From contig CAKSER010000058.1 of the NCBI GenBank assembly GCA_934447715.1, positions 1-7,468 on the forward strand: a stretch of DNA of 7,468 bases, given 5' to 3'. Shown in pieces: positions 1-7,200 of the stretch (positions are counted from its first letter, which is position 1; every line of letters starts with the position of its first letter). Source of the stretch: an uncultured Eubacteriales bacterium (lineage in GTDB: Bacteria; Bacillota; Clostridia; Oscillospirales; CAG-272). A program made the translations under genes and the position numbers. The notes under the pieces are model-generated. The model worked only from the letters and a program-made list of their open reading frames with translations. It searched no databases and had not been told where the DNA came from.

Positions 1-213
1 GATCCGTGCATCCCGTCCGATTGGGACGGTTTTACAATGACGAGAGTTTGCAGAGGTACAAGAATCGATCTTACGGTTAAAAAGAAGCCATCAAAGGATT
101 CCGAGGTTGTTTCGCTTATTATAGACGGAAACAAGCATGGCTCAAACACTATTCCGTATGAGCTGTTAAAGGGCAAAAAAGAAATCAAGGTTGAGGCAGT
201 CTGGTCAAAATAA
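1..213 (+). CDS. C-terminal fragment of a GH94-type glycoside phosphorylase (5' end outside window)
   Basis: Frame 1 is open from the first base to a TAA at 211-213, followed at once by an in-frame TAG, giving 70 visible residues. It begins DPCIPSDWDGFTMTRVCRGT and ends EIKVEAVWSK. The pattern CIPxxWxGFTxTRxxRGTxxxxxV, then a short strand resembling SLIIDGNKHGSNTIPY and a final KxxxKVEAVW strand, matches what I know of the C-terminal beta-sandwich tail of GH94 enzymes (cellobiose, cellodextrin or chitobiose phosphorylases). These cleave beta-linked disaccharides or oligosaccharides with phosphate in the cytoplasm, saving ATP. The catalytic (alpha/alpha)6 barrel lies outside the window, so substrate cannot be assigned. 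A strong terminator 33 bases downstream makes this the last gene of its transcription unit. A related GH94-like or GT36-associated protein is the main alternative. Confidence 0.72.
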   Translation, partial: DPCIPSDWDGFTMTRVCRGTRIDLTVKKKPSKDSEVVSLIIDGNKHGSNTIPYELLKGKKEIKVEAVWSK

Positions 214-245
214 TAGAAATACAGAAATAATATAAGATATTTTTT

Positions 246-282
246 ACAGCCGCAGGAAATTAAAATCCTGCGGCTGTTTTTT
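246..282 (+). terminator. Rho-independent terminator of the phosphorylase-like gene
   Basis: A perfect 12-bp stem (246-257 with 266-277, ACAGCCGCAGGA / TCCTGCGGCTGT) closes an 8-base A/T loop and runs into six T residues (277-282). It sits 33 bases after the stop codon at 211-213 and separates that gene from the feo operon. Confidence 0.93.
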
Positions 283-350
283 ATACTCGGAAAGAATTTT
301 GAAAAAGCACGAAAGCACATAAGCACCGTAATAACACCGGCAGCACGTCA

Positions 351-387
351 GTTAGTTTAAACTAACAAAAAGTTAGTCTAATCTAAC
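351..387. promoter_or_regulatory. Twin palindromic operator upstream of feoA (probable metalloregulator site)
   Basis: The sequence shows a perfect 16-bp palindrome at 351-366 (GTTAGTTTAAACTAAC) and a second element at 372-387 (GTTAGTCTAATCTAAC) with the same outer arms GTTAG...CTAAC but two mismatched pairs inside. Their centres, 358.5 and 379.5, are 21 bp apart, about two helical turns, so two dimers would sit on the same DNA face. GTTAG/CTAAC half-sites also occur in the core of the DtxR/IdeR box (TTAGGTTAGCCTAACCTAA), so I infer a DtxR-family Fe(II)-dependent repressor controlling feoAB. No Fur-like GATAATGATAATCATTATC pattern is present. The elements lie 96-132 bases before the feoA start. 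Confidence 0.65.
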
Positions 388-430
388 TTGCGCCGCCCTT
401 TTAAAATCCCATTTAAATAAGAAGGTTATA

Positions 431-436
431 TATAAT
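431..436 (+). promoter_or_regulatory. Possible -10 element of the feoA promoter
   Basis: TATAAT occurs at 431-436 within an A/T-rich stretch, 46 bases before the feoA start codon; a second TATAAT lies at 453-458. Neither has a convincing TTGACA-like -35 hexamer 16-18 bases upstream, so the transcription start cannot be fixed by eye. If 431-436 is used, the twin palindrome lies upstream of the -35 position rather than over the start site. Confidence 0.3.
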
Positions 437-482
437 CAAACAGCAGCATACCTATAATGTAAAAGCCAAAGGATGTGAGAAT

Positions 483-719
483 ATGACGCTTGATAAGCTT
501 CCGGTCGGCAAAACGGCGATTATAACCGGTGTCGGCGGTAACGGAATTCTTCGGTGCAGGCTGCTTGATATGGGACTTATTCCGAAAACAAAGGTTAAAG
601 CAGTAAAAAAAGCACCGATGGGTGACCCGATACAGATCTCGGTGCGCGGCTATGAGCTTACTCTGAGGCTGAATGAGGCAAGTAAAATCACCGTAGCATC
701 CACAACAAAAGAAGACTAA
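483..719 (+). CDS. feoA: FeoA, ferrous iron transport accessory protein
   Basis: This 78-residue protein is a complete FeoA: an SH3-like small cytoplasmic protein that works with the FeoB permease in Fe(II) uptake. The family signature is clear: LPVGKTAIITGV at 6-17, CRLLDMGLIPKTKVK at 25-39, then KAPMGDPIQISVRGYELTL at 43-61, and a final LNEASKITV strand. In FeoA the RLLxMGLxPxxxV and PxGDPI segments form the core of the fold. The ATG at 483 is preceded by AAAGGA (468-473) with 9 bases of spacing, and the length is typical. feoB starts 17 bases after the stop, so the two are co-transcribed. Control by the twin palindrome upstream is inferred. Confidence 0.95.
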   Translation: MTLDKLPVGKTAIITGVGGNGILRCRLLDMGLIPKTKVKAVKKAPMGDPIQISVRGYELTLRLNEASKITVASTTKED

Positions 720-736
720 AAAGGAGATCGGCACAG

Positions 737-2737
737 ATGACGTTTGCACTTGTCGGAAATCAAAACTGTGGCAAAACCACCCTGTTCAACCGCTTCACCG
801 GATCAAATCAGCATGTAGGAAACTTCCCAGGTGTGACTGTCGATCAAAAGATCGGGACAATCAAAGGGCTCAAGAACTGCAGGCTTGTCGATCTTCCCGG
901 CATATATTCTCTGTGCCCGTATTCAAGTGAGGAGATTGTCACGCGCGACTTCATTTTCGAAGAAAAGCCGGACGCAATCATCAATATCGTTGATGCAACC
1001 AACATCGTGCGGAATCTGTATCTCACTATTCAGCTTCTTGATATCGGAATACCTATAGTTCTCGCACTGAACATGATGGACGAGGTAAGGAGCAATAACG
1101 GCTCAATAGATGTAAGCCGACTCTCAAAGGATTTAAAAATCCCGGTTGTTCCGATATCAGCATCAAAAAATGAGGGAATTTCCGATCTGATAAAATCCGC
1201 CGTTAATGCTGCAAAAAATGGCTCGGATATAGCCCCTCCTTCCCTGCCGGGGCCGATTGAAGAATGCATTAAGAAAGTTTCTGACATCATTTACGACCGT
1301 GCAGAAAAAACCGGCCTTTCTCCGAGACTTTGTGCCGTAAAGCTTATCGAGCAGGATCAAAAAATCGTAAACATGCTCGGTTTGAAAGAAAATTCCAAGG
1401 AAGAAATCGAAAGCTGCATAAAGGAAGCAGAGCGAAAATGCGACATGGACAGATATGCAGCTATTGCGGATGCAAGGTATGATATAATCGAAAAAATCTG
1501 TTTACGCTCGGTAAAAAAACAAAGCGAAAGCAAGGAGCAGCTAAGAAGCCGCAGAATCGACAGGCTTCTGACAAACAGATATCTTGCTCTGCCGATTTTT
1601 ATCGGGATCATGATTTTTATTTTCTACATGACATTCGGCGCAATCGGCAAAACGCTTTCCGACATACTTTCATGCGAAATCGGGCAGCTTTCGGATGTAT
1701 GCGACAGGATACTTACCGCTCACAACGCAAACCGAATCATTCACAGTCTGATAATCGACGGAATTTTCGTAGGAGTCGGAAGCGTTTTAAACTTTCTTCC
1801 TATAATAGTCGTTCTTTTCTTCTTTCTTTCGCTTCTCGAGGACACCGGATACATGGCAAGGGTCGCATTTGTCACCGATAAGCTTATAAGAAAAATCGGT
1901 CTTTCGGGAAGAAGCATAGTTTCGATGCTTATCGGCTTCGGATGTACGGTTCCTGCGGTTATGTCATCAAGAACCATTCCATCCGACCGGGATCGAAAAA
2001 TGACAATCCTTTTAACACCGTTTATCAGCTGCTCTGCCAAAATCCCGATATATGCGGTTTTCTGCAAGGCATTTTTCAAAAATTACGCTGTTCTTGTAAT
2101 GTCATTGCTTTATTTCGGGGGAATTGCCGTCGGAATCCTCTGTGCACTTATAATGAAAAACACGCTCTTTACCGGCGAGCCGGTCCCGTTTGTAATGGAA
2201 CTGCCGAACTACCGTCTGCCGTCGCCGAAATCGGTTGCTTTGCTCATGTGGGAAAAAGCAAAGGAATTTATAATAAAGGCATTCACGATAATTTTTGTCG
2301 GAACGATTCTGATCTGGTTTCTTCAGACCTTTGATGCAGGAATTAACCCGGTCGAAAACAGCTCGGACAGCCTTCTTGCACTTATCGGACAGCTTATTTC
2401 CCCGATTTTTTCGCCGCTCGGATTCGGAGATTGGAGAATCACAACATCGCTTATAGCCGGATTTTCTGCAAAAGAGGCAGTAATAAGCACAATGGGAGTG
2501 CTGATAGGTGCCGACAGCGCAAATCTGCCGCAGAGCCTTCCCTCAATGTTTACCGTCGGATCGGCAATCAGCTTTCTCTCCTTTACGCTTCTTTATACCC
2601 CCTGTATCGCGGCAATCAGCACAATAAAGCGCGAGCTCGGCTCCCGTTTTAAAACTCTGCTTTTTATAATTTTCCAATGCTCTGTCGCATGGCTTGTTTC
2701 GTTTGCCGTTTTCAAAATCACAAAACTGATTATATGA
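737..2737 (+). CDS. feoB: FeoB, GTP-dependent ferrous iron transporter
   Basis: A 666-residue Fe(II) permease of the inner membrane with a cytoplasmic N-terminal G domain. Visible G motifs are G1 GNQNCGKT (7-14), the switch I segment HVGNFPGVT (26-34), G3 DLPG (52-55), G4 NMMD (112-115) and G5 SASKNEG (141-147). A helical GDI-like/cytosolic linker follows at about 170-275. The membrane part runs from about residue 280 to the end, with roughly eight or more hydrophobic segments. It includes the first Gate motif GFGCTVPAVMSSR (401-412 region, Cys403), the core SCSAKIPIY (431-439, Cys432) and the second gate YTPCIAAISTIKRE (620-633, Cys623). The start ATG has AAGGAG at 721-726, 10 bases upstream. 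Length is at the short end for FeoB, but no motif is missing. The stop codon overlaps the start of the next gene. Confidence 0.97.
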   Translation: MTFALVGNQNCGKTTLFNRFTGSNQHVGNFPGVTVDQKIGTIKGLKNCRLVDLPGIYSLCPYSSEEIVTRDFIFEEKPDAIINIVDATNIVRNLYLTIQLLDIGIPIVLALNMMDEVRSNNGSIDVSRLSKDLKIPVVPISASKNEGISDLIKSAVNAAKNGSDIAPPSLPGPIEECIKKVSDIIYDRAEKTGLSPRLCAVKLIEQDQKIVNMLGLKENSKEEIESCIKEAERKCDMDRYAAIADARYDIIEKICLRSVKKQSESKEQLRSRRIDRLLTNRYLALPIFIGIMIFIFYMTFGAIGKTLSDILSCEIGQLSDVCDRILTAHNANRIIHSLIIDGIFVGVGSVLNFLPIIVVLFFFLSLLEDTGYMARVAFVTDKLIRKIGLSGRSIVSMLIGFGCTVPAVMSSRTIPSDRDRKMTILLTPFISCSAKIPIYAVFCKAFFKNYAVLVMSLLYFGGIAVGILCALIMKNTLFTGEPVPFVMELPNYRLPSPKSVALLMWEKAKEFIIKAFTIIFVGTILIWFLQTFDAGINPVENSSDSLLALIGQLISPIFSPLGFGDWRITTSLIAGFSAKEAVISTMGVLIGADSANLPQSLPSMFTVGSAISFLSFTLLYTPCIAAISTIKRELGSRFKTLLFIIFQCSVAWLVSFAVFKITKLII

Positions 2738-2895
2738 GCATCCTTGATATAATTCTTCTTTTGATTATTGCCGTTTGGTTCGTTTTTTCTGTTGCATTTA
2801 TTATAAAGAAAGTAAAATCCGGATGCTGCCTGTCATGCGGCGAATGCCGTAAATGCATCAAAGCATGTTCCAAGAGTAAAAAATCTCAGCAATAA
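2734..2895 (+). CDS. FeoB-associated Cys-rich membrane protein
   Basis: A 53-residue protein whose ATG (2734-2736) overlaps the feoB TGA in an ATGA junction, which indicates translational coupling. Residues 4-25 form one hydrophobic helix (LDIILLLIIAVWFVFSVAFI). A basic stretch and a Cys-rich tail follow, with Cys at 31, 32, 35, 38, 41 and 45 in the pattern CCxxCxxCxxCxxxC, ending in a Lys/Ser-rich tail. This matches the small FeoB-associated Cys-rich family found next to feoB in Firmicutes. Its exact role is not established; metal handling at the FeoB membrane face is the natural inference from the cysteines. An in-frame ATG at 2677 lies inside feoB and would add 19 residues read out of frame with FeoB, so the later start fits better. 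Confidence 0.88.
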   Translation: MSILDIILLLIIAVWFVFSVAFIIKKVKSGCCLSCGECRKCIKACSKSKKSQQ

Positions 2896-2956
2896 ACATA
2901 GACCTTGAAATGTAAGGATATTTTTAACCGATTTTGCTAAAAAATAAAATCTTGTG

Positions 2957-2985
2957 TTGAAATGTGCTCTAAAATGTGATAATAT
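2957..2985 (+). promoter_or_regulatory. Probable sigma-A promoter of the lipid kinase gene
   Basis: TTGAAA (2957-2962) serves as the -35 hexamer. The -10 could be TAATAT (2980-2985) with 17 bases of spacing, or GATAAT (2978-2983) with 15 bases and a TG two bases before the hexamer (TGTGATAAT). It lies about 40 bases before the start codon at 3024, in a 128-base gap after the feo cluster, so the kinase gene can be transcribed on its own. No convincing terminator separates it from the feo operon, so read-through is also possible. Confidence 0.6.
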
Positions 2986-3023
2986 GTATATATTAATGCG
3001 TATTTGAAAGTGTGGTTAGCTAA

Positions 3024-3917
3024 ATGAAAAGATTTCATATCTTCAATCCAAAAGCAGGAAAAGGTATTTCTCCTGAATTTTTTTATAAAAGCAAAGCAGC
3101 TGATGAAGAGATTTATGTAACAAAAGGAGTCGGAGATGCAGAGCGAATCGCACTGGAAACATGTATGAACCGTGATGAGGTTCATTTCATTGTATACGGA
3201 GGAGACGGAACTCTCAGCGAGGTTGCAAACGGAATCATTAAGGCAAACGCAGGCAACAGGGTTCTTTTTTCATGTATTCCGACAGGCTCCGGCAACGATT
3301 TTGTAAGATATTTTGCCAACAAGGAAAAAGGCATTTATACAATTGACGCAGTTAAATTTGATGATAAATACTCTATCAATTCTCTCAATTCCGGAGTTGA
3401 CAGCAGAGTTGTTCAATCTGTAGAGCAGTACAAAAAGACGCTGAAAGCCGTGTCGGGATCGGGGCTTTACATACTCGGAGTTGTAAATACCATTTTCAAG
3501 AAAATGCATGAAACCTGGAGCATCAAGCTGACTCTTGATGACGGAACAACAGAGGAATTTATAAACGAGGACTTTTCGCTTGCGCTTTTTGCAAACGGTC
3601 AGTACTATGGCGGCGGATTTCTTGCAGCACCTTTATCAAAGCTCAACGACGGGCTTATCGACGTTATCCTTGTAAAAAAGGTATCAAGAGCAAAGTTTAT
3701 TTCGTTGGTTACAGGCTATAAAAAAGGTATTCATATCGACCCGAAAACCGAAAAAGTCGTAGACAAGTTTAAGGATATTCTGATATACAGACGCTGCACA
3801 GCAATTCATATTGAGGGCATAACAAATATCTGTGCAGACGGCGAGATTGTCAAAACCTCCTCCTCGGATATCAGTATAGCAAAGGGCGTTCTCCGCTATG
3901 CCCACTTGACCGACTGA
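3024..3917 (+). CDS. Diacylglycerol/lipid kinase of the DagK-YegS-BmrU family
   Basis: This 297-residue protein has the DAGK catalytic fold: NPKAGKG at 8-14 (phosphate/nucleotide-binding start), GGDGTLSEVANGI at 59-71 (the family's nucleotide-binding loop), and IPTGSGNDF at 85-93. The C-terminal beta-sandwich carries ANGQYYGGGFLAAPLSKLNDG at 190-210 and DGE at 272-274, a typical conserved site. Family members phosphorylate diacylglycerol or related lipids with ATP at the cytoplasmic membrane surface, yielding phosphatidic acid for phospholipid recycling. Exact substrate cannot be read from sequence, so the symbol is left blank (DgkB and YegS-like are both possible). Length is normal for the family. 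The Shine-Dalgarno is weak (GAAAGTGTGG region, 3006-3015), but the start places the first motif at the usual position. The gene has its own promoter and a terminator at 3962-3992. Confidence 0.93.
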   Translation: MKRFHIFNPKAGKGISPEFFYKSKAADEEIYVTKGVGDAERIALETCMNRDEVHFIVYGGDGTLSEVANGIIKANAGNRVLFSCIPTGSGNDFVRYFANKEKGIYTIDAVKFDDKYSINSLNSGVDSRVVQSVEQYKKTLKAVSGSGLYILGVVNTIFKKMHETWSIKLTLDDGTTEEFINEDFSLALFANGQYYGGGFLAAPLSKLNDGLIDVILVKKVSRAKFISLVTGYKKGIHIDPKTEKVVDKFKDILIYRRCTAIHIEGITNICADGEIVKTSSSDISIAKGVLRYAHLTD

Positions 3918-3961
3918 TTAAAGAATACTAAGAAGCCGCACAACAATAATCACTTCATTTT

Positions 3962-3992
3962 AAAGCAGCCGCATGTACGGCTGCTTTTTTTT
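3962..3992 (+). terminator. Rho-independent terminator of the lipid kinase gene
   Basis: A perfect 10-bp stem (3962-3971 with 3978-3987, AAAGCAGCCG / CGGCTGCTTT) with the loop CATGTA leads into eight T residues (3985-3992). It begins 44 bases after the kinase stop codon. Confidence 0.93.
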
Positions 3993-4093
3993 CTTCTGAT
4001 TTTTTGTCATACAGTTTGGCGACGGAAATCGCATAATATCAAATCACCCCACCCTCTCACCACCCGGGATGCTCCGCGTCTAAAGAAGCCACG

Positions 4094-4127
4094 AAAAAAC
4101 CGCAGCCCCACGTGTGTGGGACTGCGG
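4094..4127 (-). terminator. Rho-independent terminator of the cohesin/dockerin gene (minus strand)
   Basis: Bases 4100-4105 (CCGCAG) pair with 4122-4127, and 4107-4111 (CCCAC) pair with 4116-4120, with one C/A mismatch between them and a four-base loop. Read on the minus strand, the stem is followed by six T residues (the A run at 4094-4099), so it acts on the convergent gene; there is no T run on the plus side. It lies about 125 bases beyond the stop codon at 4252-4254. Confidence 0.85.
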
Positions 4128-4251
4128 CAAAATAGTTTCTTTGGTTTCAGCTGCGGTCAGCCGGTCTTGGCTTCTTACCGTCCGTTTTCAGTTCGTCCGG
4201 CTACTGCCCGGTCTTGGCTGCCGCACTTGCTGCGCTTCAGAGAATCAAGCC

Positions 4252-7200
4252 TTAAGCTACAGGACCTAAAACGACGTTCCAGCCGGCAAGATATCTTGCA
4301 AGCTTTACTGCGTCCTTCTCGTCTACCGAGCCGCTCTCCTCATACTGAACGTTTGCTGCCTTCATGTTGATCGTTACATTCCAGCCTGCAAGGTATCTTG
4401 CAAGTGCAACTGCGTCCTTTTCGTCTACCTTCTTATCGTTGTTTACGTCTCCGTAAATGAAGCCCTCGACTACGTTGATCTTGGCAACCGATCCGTCAAA
4501 GTTGATCAGTTTTCCGTTTGTCTTGTCTACCGTCTGGTATGCCTCAACCGGGATTACCTCGATCTCATACTCGCCGACCTCAACATCATCAAGTACTCTG
4601 AAGGTGAGCTCTACGATGTTTGCCTCTGTTTTGTTGTTTGTTGTTCCCTGCATATCGTCGGAAAGCGGATCACACCATCTCAGTCTGTACGGTGAAGAAA
4701 TCTTATCAACCGGCTCTGTCCATCCCTTGAGTGCTCCGAGATCCTTTACAGATACCAGCTCGAACTTGGTCATGTCATATTTGACATCAAATCTGAGCGA
4801 TACGATTCCGGGGTTCTCTGTAAGGTGTACATATGCCTTGAATTCCTCGCCGATTGCTGCTTCCTCTACATTGTCGATCGTGATTGTTGCGCCGACAAGT
4901 GCAGGAATCTCTTCATGCTGAACATACTCGCATCCGGAGCAGCTTCTTGTGCGCTCGCCCTTTACTCCGTAGTCAGCTTCCTTAACTACCGTCCATTCGC
5001 CGAACTCATGTGCGCCTTCGTTTCTCTTTTCGTGGCACATTGTGCACTCTTCATAGTGTCCGTTTTCGTCATACGAAGCTACATAGTTATGCGGTATTGT
5101 GTTAAGGAATACGTCCTCATCATAGAGGATTCCTGTTGCGTTCTCGTTTGCGAACATCTTGCCGCAGCCCTCGCAGAGGTAGTACTCGATATTTCCTTCC
5201 TCTGTGCAGGTGGATTCCTTTGCCTCTACCTTTGTTACTGCATGCTTGTGAGCCTCTGTGGAATCAACAAGCTTGAATACATCCATGGTGTTGTAGTTGT
5301 ACGGCCATGCTGTTTCAAGAACATCCTTGTAGTAGTTGTGATAGTACCAGGACATCTTATGTACGATCTCCGGCTCGGTAGAAGGCTCTTCTCCCTCAGC
5401 CGGCTCCGGAATTTCCTCTACATATGCGCTGTCCTTGTATTCTGCTGTCATTCTGAAGAGTGTTCCGGCAACAGGTGTCGGGTAGTTCTTAAAGGTCTTT
5501 CCGAGGCTTACTGCGCTCTGGCTGAGCTTTTCAAACATCGACCACGGAATTGCGATTTCCATTGTGTAGCTGTATCCGTCGCCCTCCGCAACAAGTGCTT
5601 TTGTCGGAAGCTGCTTGTATGTAAAGAAGGAGGATGAGCCGTTTATGTTCATCTCGAACGATCCGGAATGTCCTGTAACTCCCTTATAGGTGTAGTCGGA
5701 AACTTCCGGGTGGAAGTTAAATACAAGCGAGTCTGTGTTCGATGTGGATGCAAGACTGGAGAAGAAGTTGAGTGAGAAGTAATCTACTGCGTAGCCCTTT
5801 CCTTCAACAGGCGTTCCGCCTCTTGCCATTCTGTAGCCTGTGTCTGTTGCATCCTTAATGTCAAGTCCGACATAAAGATATGTGTCGTCCCAGAGAAGCA
5901 TTGCCTTGGAGCCTGCCCCGAGGGAGCCTTCGTTATTGTTCATTACGGTAAAGAGATTTTCGGGTGAGAAGTCAAGAACCTGTGCGTTCTTCCACTCATC
6001 TCCGAGTATTCCGTCCGGAGTGATTGTTCCTGTTGATTTCGGAATCTCGTAAACATTCTCCGGCTCTCTGTCAGCCGGTCTGTCTGTCTCGTCGAGACCG
6101 TTGTTAATAACAAGTGTCGAGAGCTTCCATGTATCAACGTCGTTCGGAACTACTGTCCATGCCTTGAACGGTGTAACTCCGTCCTCATTGCCTGTGTAGT
6201 ACAGATACCAAGCGACCTTGTCGACAAGCTCGCCTTCCTCGTTTTCCGCTTTAAAGGCATCCATGTAGTTGATGTGAAGCGGGAATACAGTACCTGCTCT
6301 TCCGGCATAGTTTCCGGTGAAGATATGCGTCATACCTGCCACCTCATTGCCGTTTTCACATGCCTGCTCAAAAATTTCCCACTTAATGCTGACCTCCATC
6401 TGATATCTGGAGGAGTTGACCTTTCTTACGCAAACGTCAACATACTCGGAAAGATCAAGGTGCAGCTTTTTTTCCTGCTCGATTTCGGGAGAAGCTGAAT
6501 ATGCTGTCCAGGGAAGGATTCCGATTGTAAAGGTATCCTTAGCCATACCTGCGTCATAGGAGGTTCCGAAGAAGTCTAAGCGGAGCTTTTCGGAATCTGT
6601 CATAGACGGGTCGCTGATATCAAATGCATAGTATACAGCCTTTTCATCCCACATAGCGTAGATGTCTGCGCGGAAGTCATAGTTTTCCGGCGGCTGCTGA
6701 AGAGCATCGAAATACTCTGTTGTGAGTGTTCCGATATAGGATTCTTTAGGCCACTCGTTTACTTCTGTGTTGATATATCCGTTGATCTTAGGCGAATTTG
6801 TTGCCTTGCCGACCTCGTGCTGGTTGTAGTCCGGGATTGTCGGAGCGATTCCTGCGCTTCCGCTTGAGAAGATGTACTCATCCTTAGCGTCGTCGATTGA
6901 TGTACCCTCTCCGATATAGCCTGTAACGCTTTCGCCGTTTTCGTTTGCGTCAACGAGGATTACGTTTGCATAAATGCTGTTTCCGCTTGCCATCTCTTCG
7001 ATGCCGAGCGCTTCCTTTGAAATAAAGAACTCAACGATATAGCTGCTGTCGTCGCTGTTGTCTACAGCGAACTCAACCTGCTCGGCAGAAACACCCTCGG
7101 GAAGGGTTACATTGCCTGTGCGGTCAACTGCAAATACAGAGCCGGAAGCAGAATCTGCGTTCGGGAAGAGAACGAATTTGAACTGATCGTTATCGCTCTG

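Larger units (their letters stand above)
3918..4251. other. Convergent intergenic region, 334 bases
   Basis: This gap lies between the 3' ends of the plus-strand kinase gene and the minus-strand cohesin/dockerin gene. It holds the two terminators listed separately (3962-3992 plus, 4094-4127 minus). Between them, 3993-4093 has no recognisable gene or site. The part 4128-4251 is a comparatively long 3' untranslated stretch of the minus-strand transcript and contains the 12-base direct repeat CCGGTCTTGGCT at 4161-4172 and 4208-4219. I see no gene in it. Confidence 0.75.

Noticed and set aside
340..440. Fur box upstream of feoA
   Set aside because: No GATAAT-ATTATC-type inverted hexamers are present; the palindromes have different half-sites.
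426..749. 107-residue minus-strand open frame across feoA
   Set aside because: It spans the feoA promoter and coding region on the opposite strand, has no ribosome binding site of note, and FeoA is unmistakable on the plus strand.
1741..2079. 112-residue minus-strand open frame inside feoB
   Set aside because: Antisense shadow of the FeoB membrane domain, with no domain signature.
2677..2733. Earlier in-frame ATG for the small Cys-rich protein
   Set aside because: It would place 57 bases of overlap within feoB and add a non-hydrophobic extension with no match to the family; the ATGA start at 2734 gives the usual form.
2916..2945. A/T-only inverted repeat after the feo cluster as a possible terminator
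   Set aside because: The arms pair only through about six A/T pairs with no GC stem and no following T run, so it is not a credible intrinsic terminator.
4161..4219. 12-base direct repeat CCGGTCTTGGCT, 47 bases apart
   Set aside because: Only two short copies without flanking symmetry or target-site duplication; too little to call a mobile element, attachment site or array.
4825..5637. 270-residue plus-strand open frame antisense to the large gene
   Set aside because: It is rich in Cys, Val and Leu in the way expected from the complement of a coding frame, has no recognisable motif, and lies wholly inside the strongly supported cohesin/dockerin gene.
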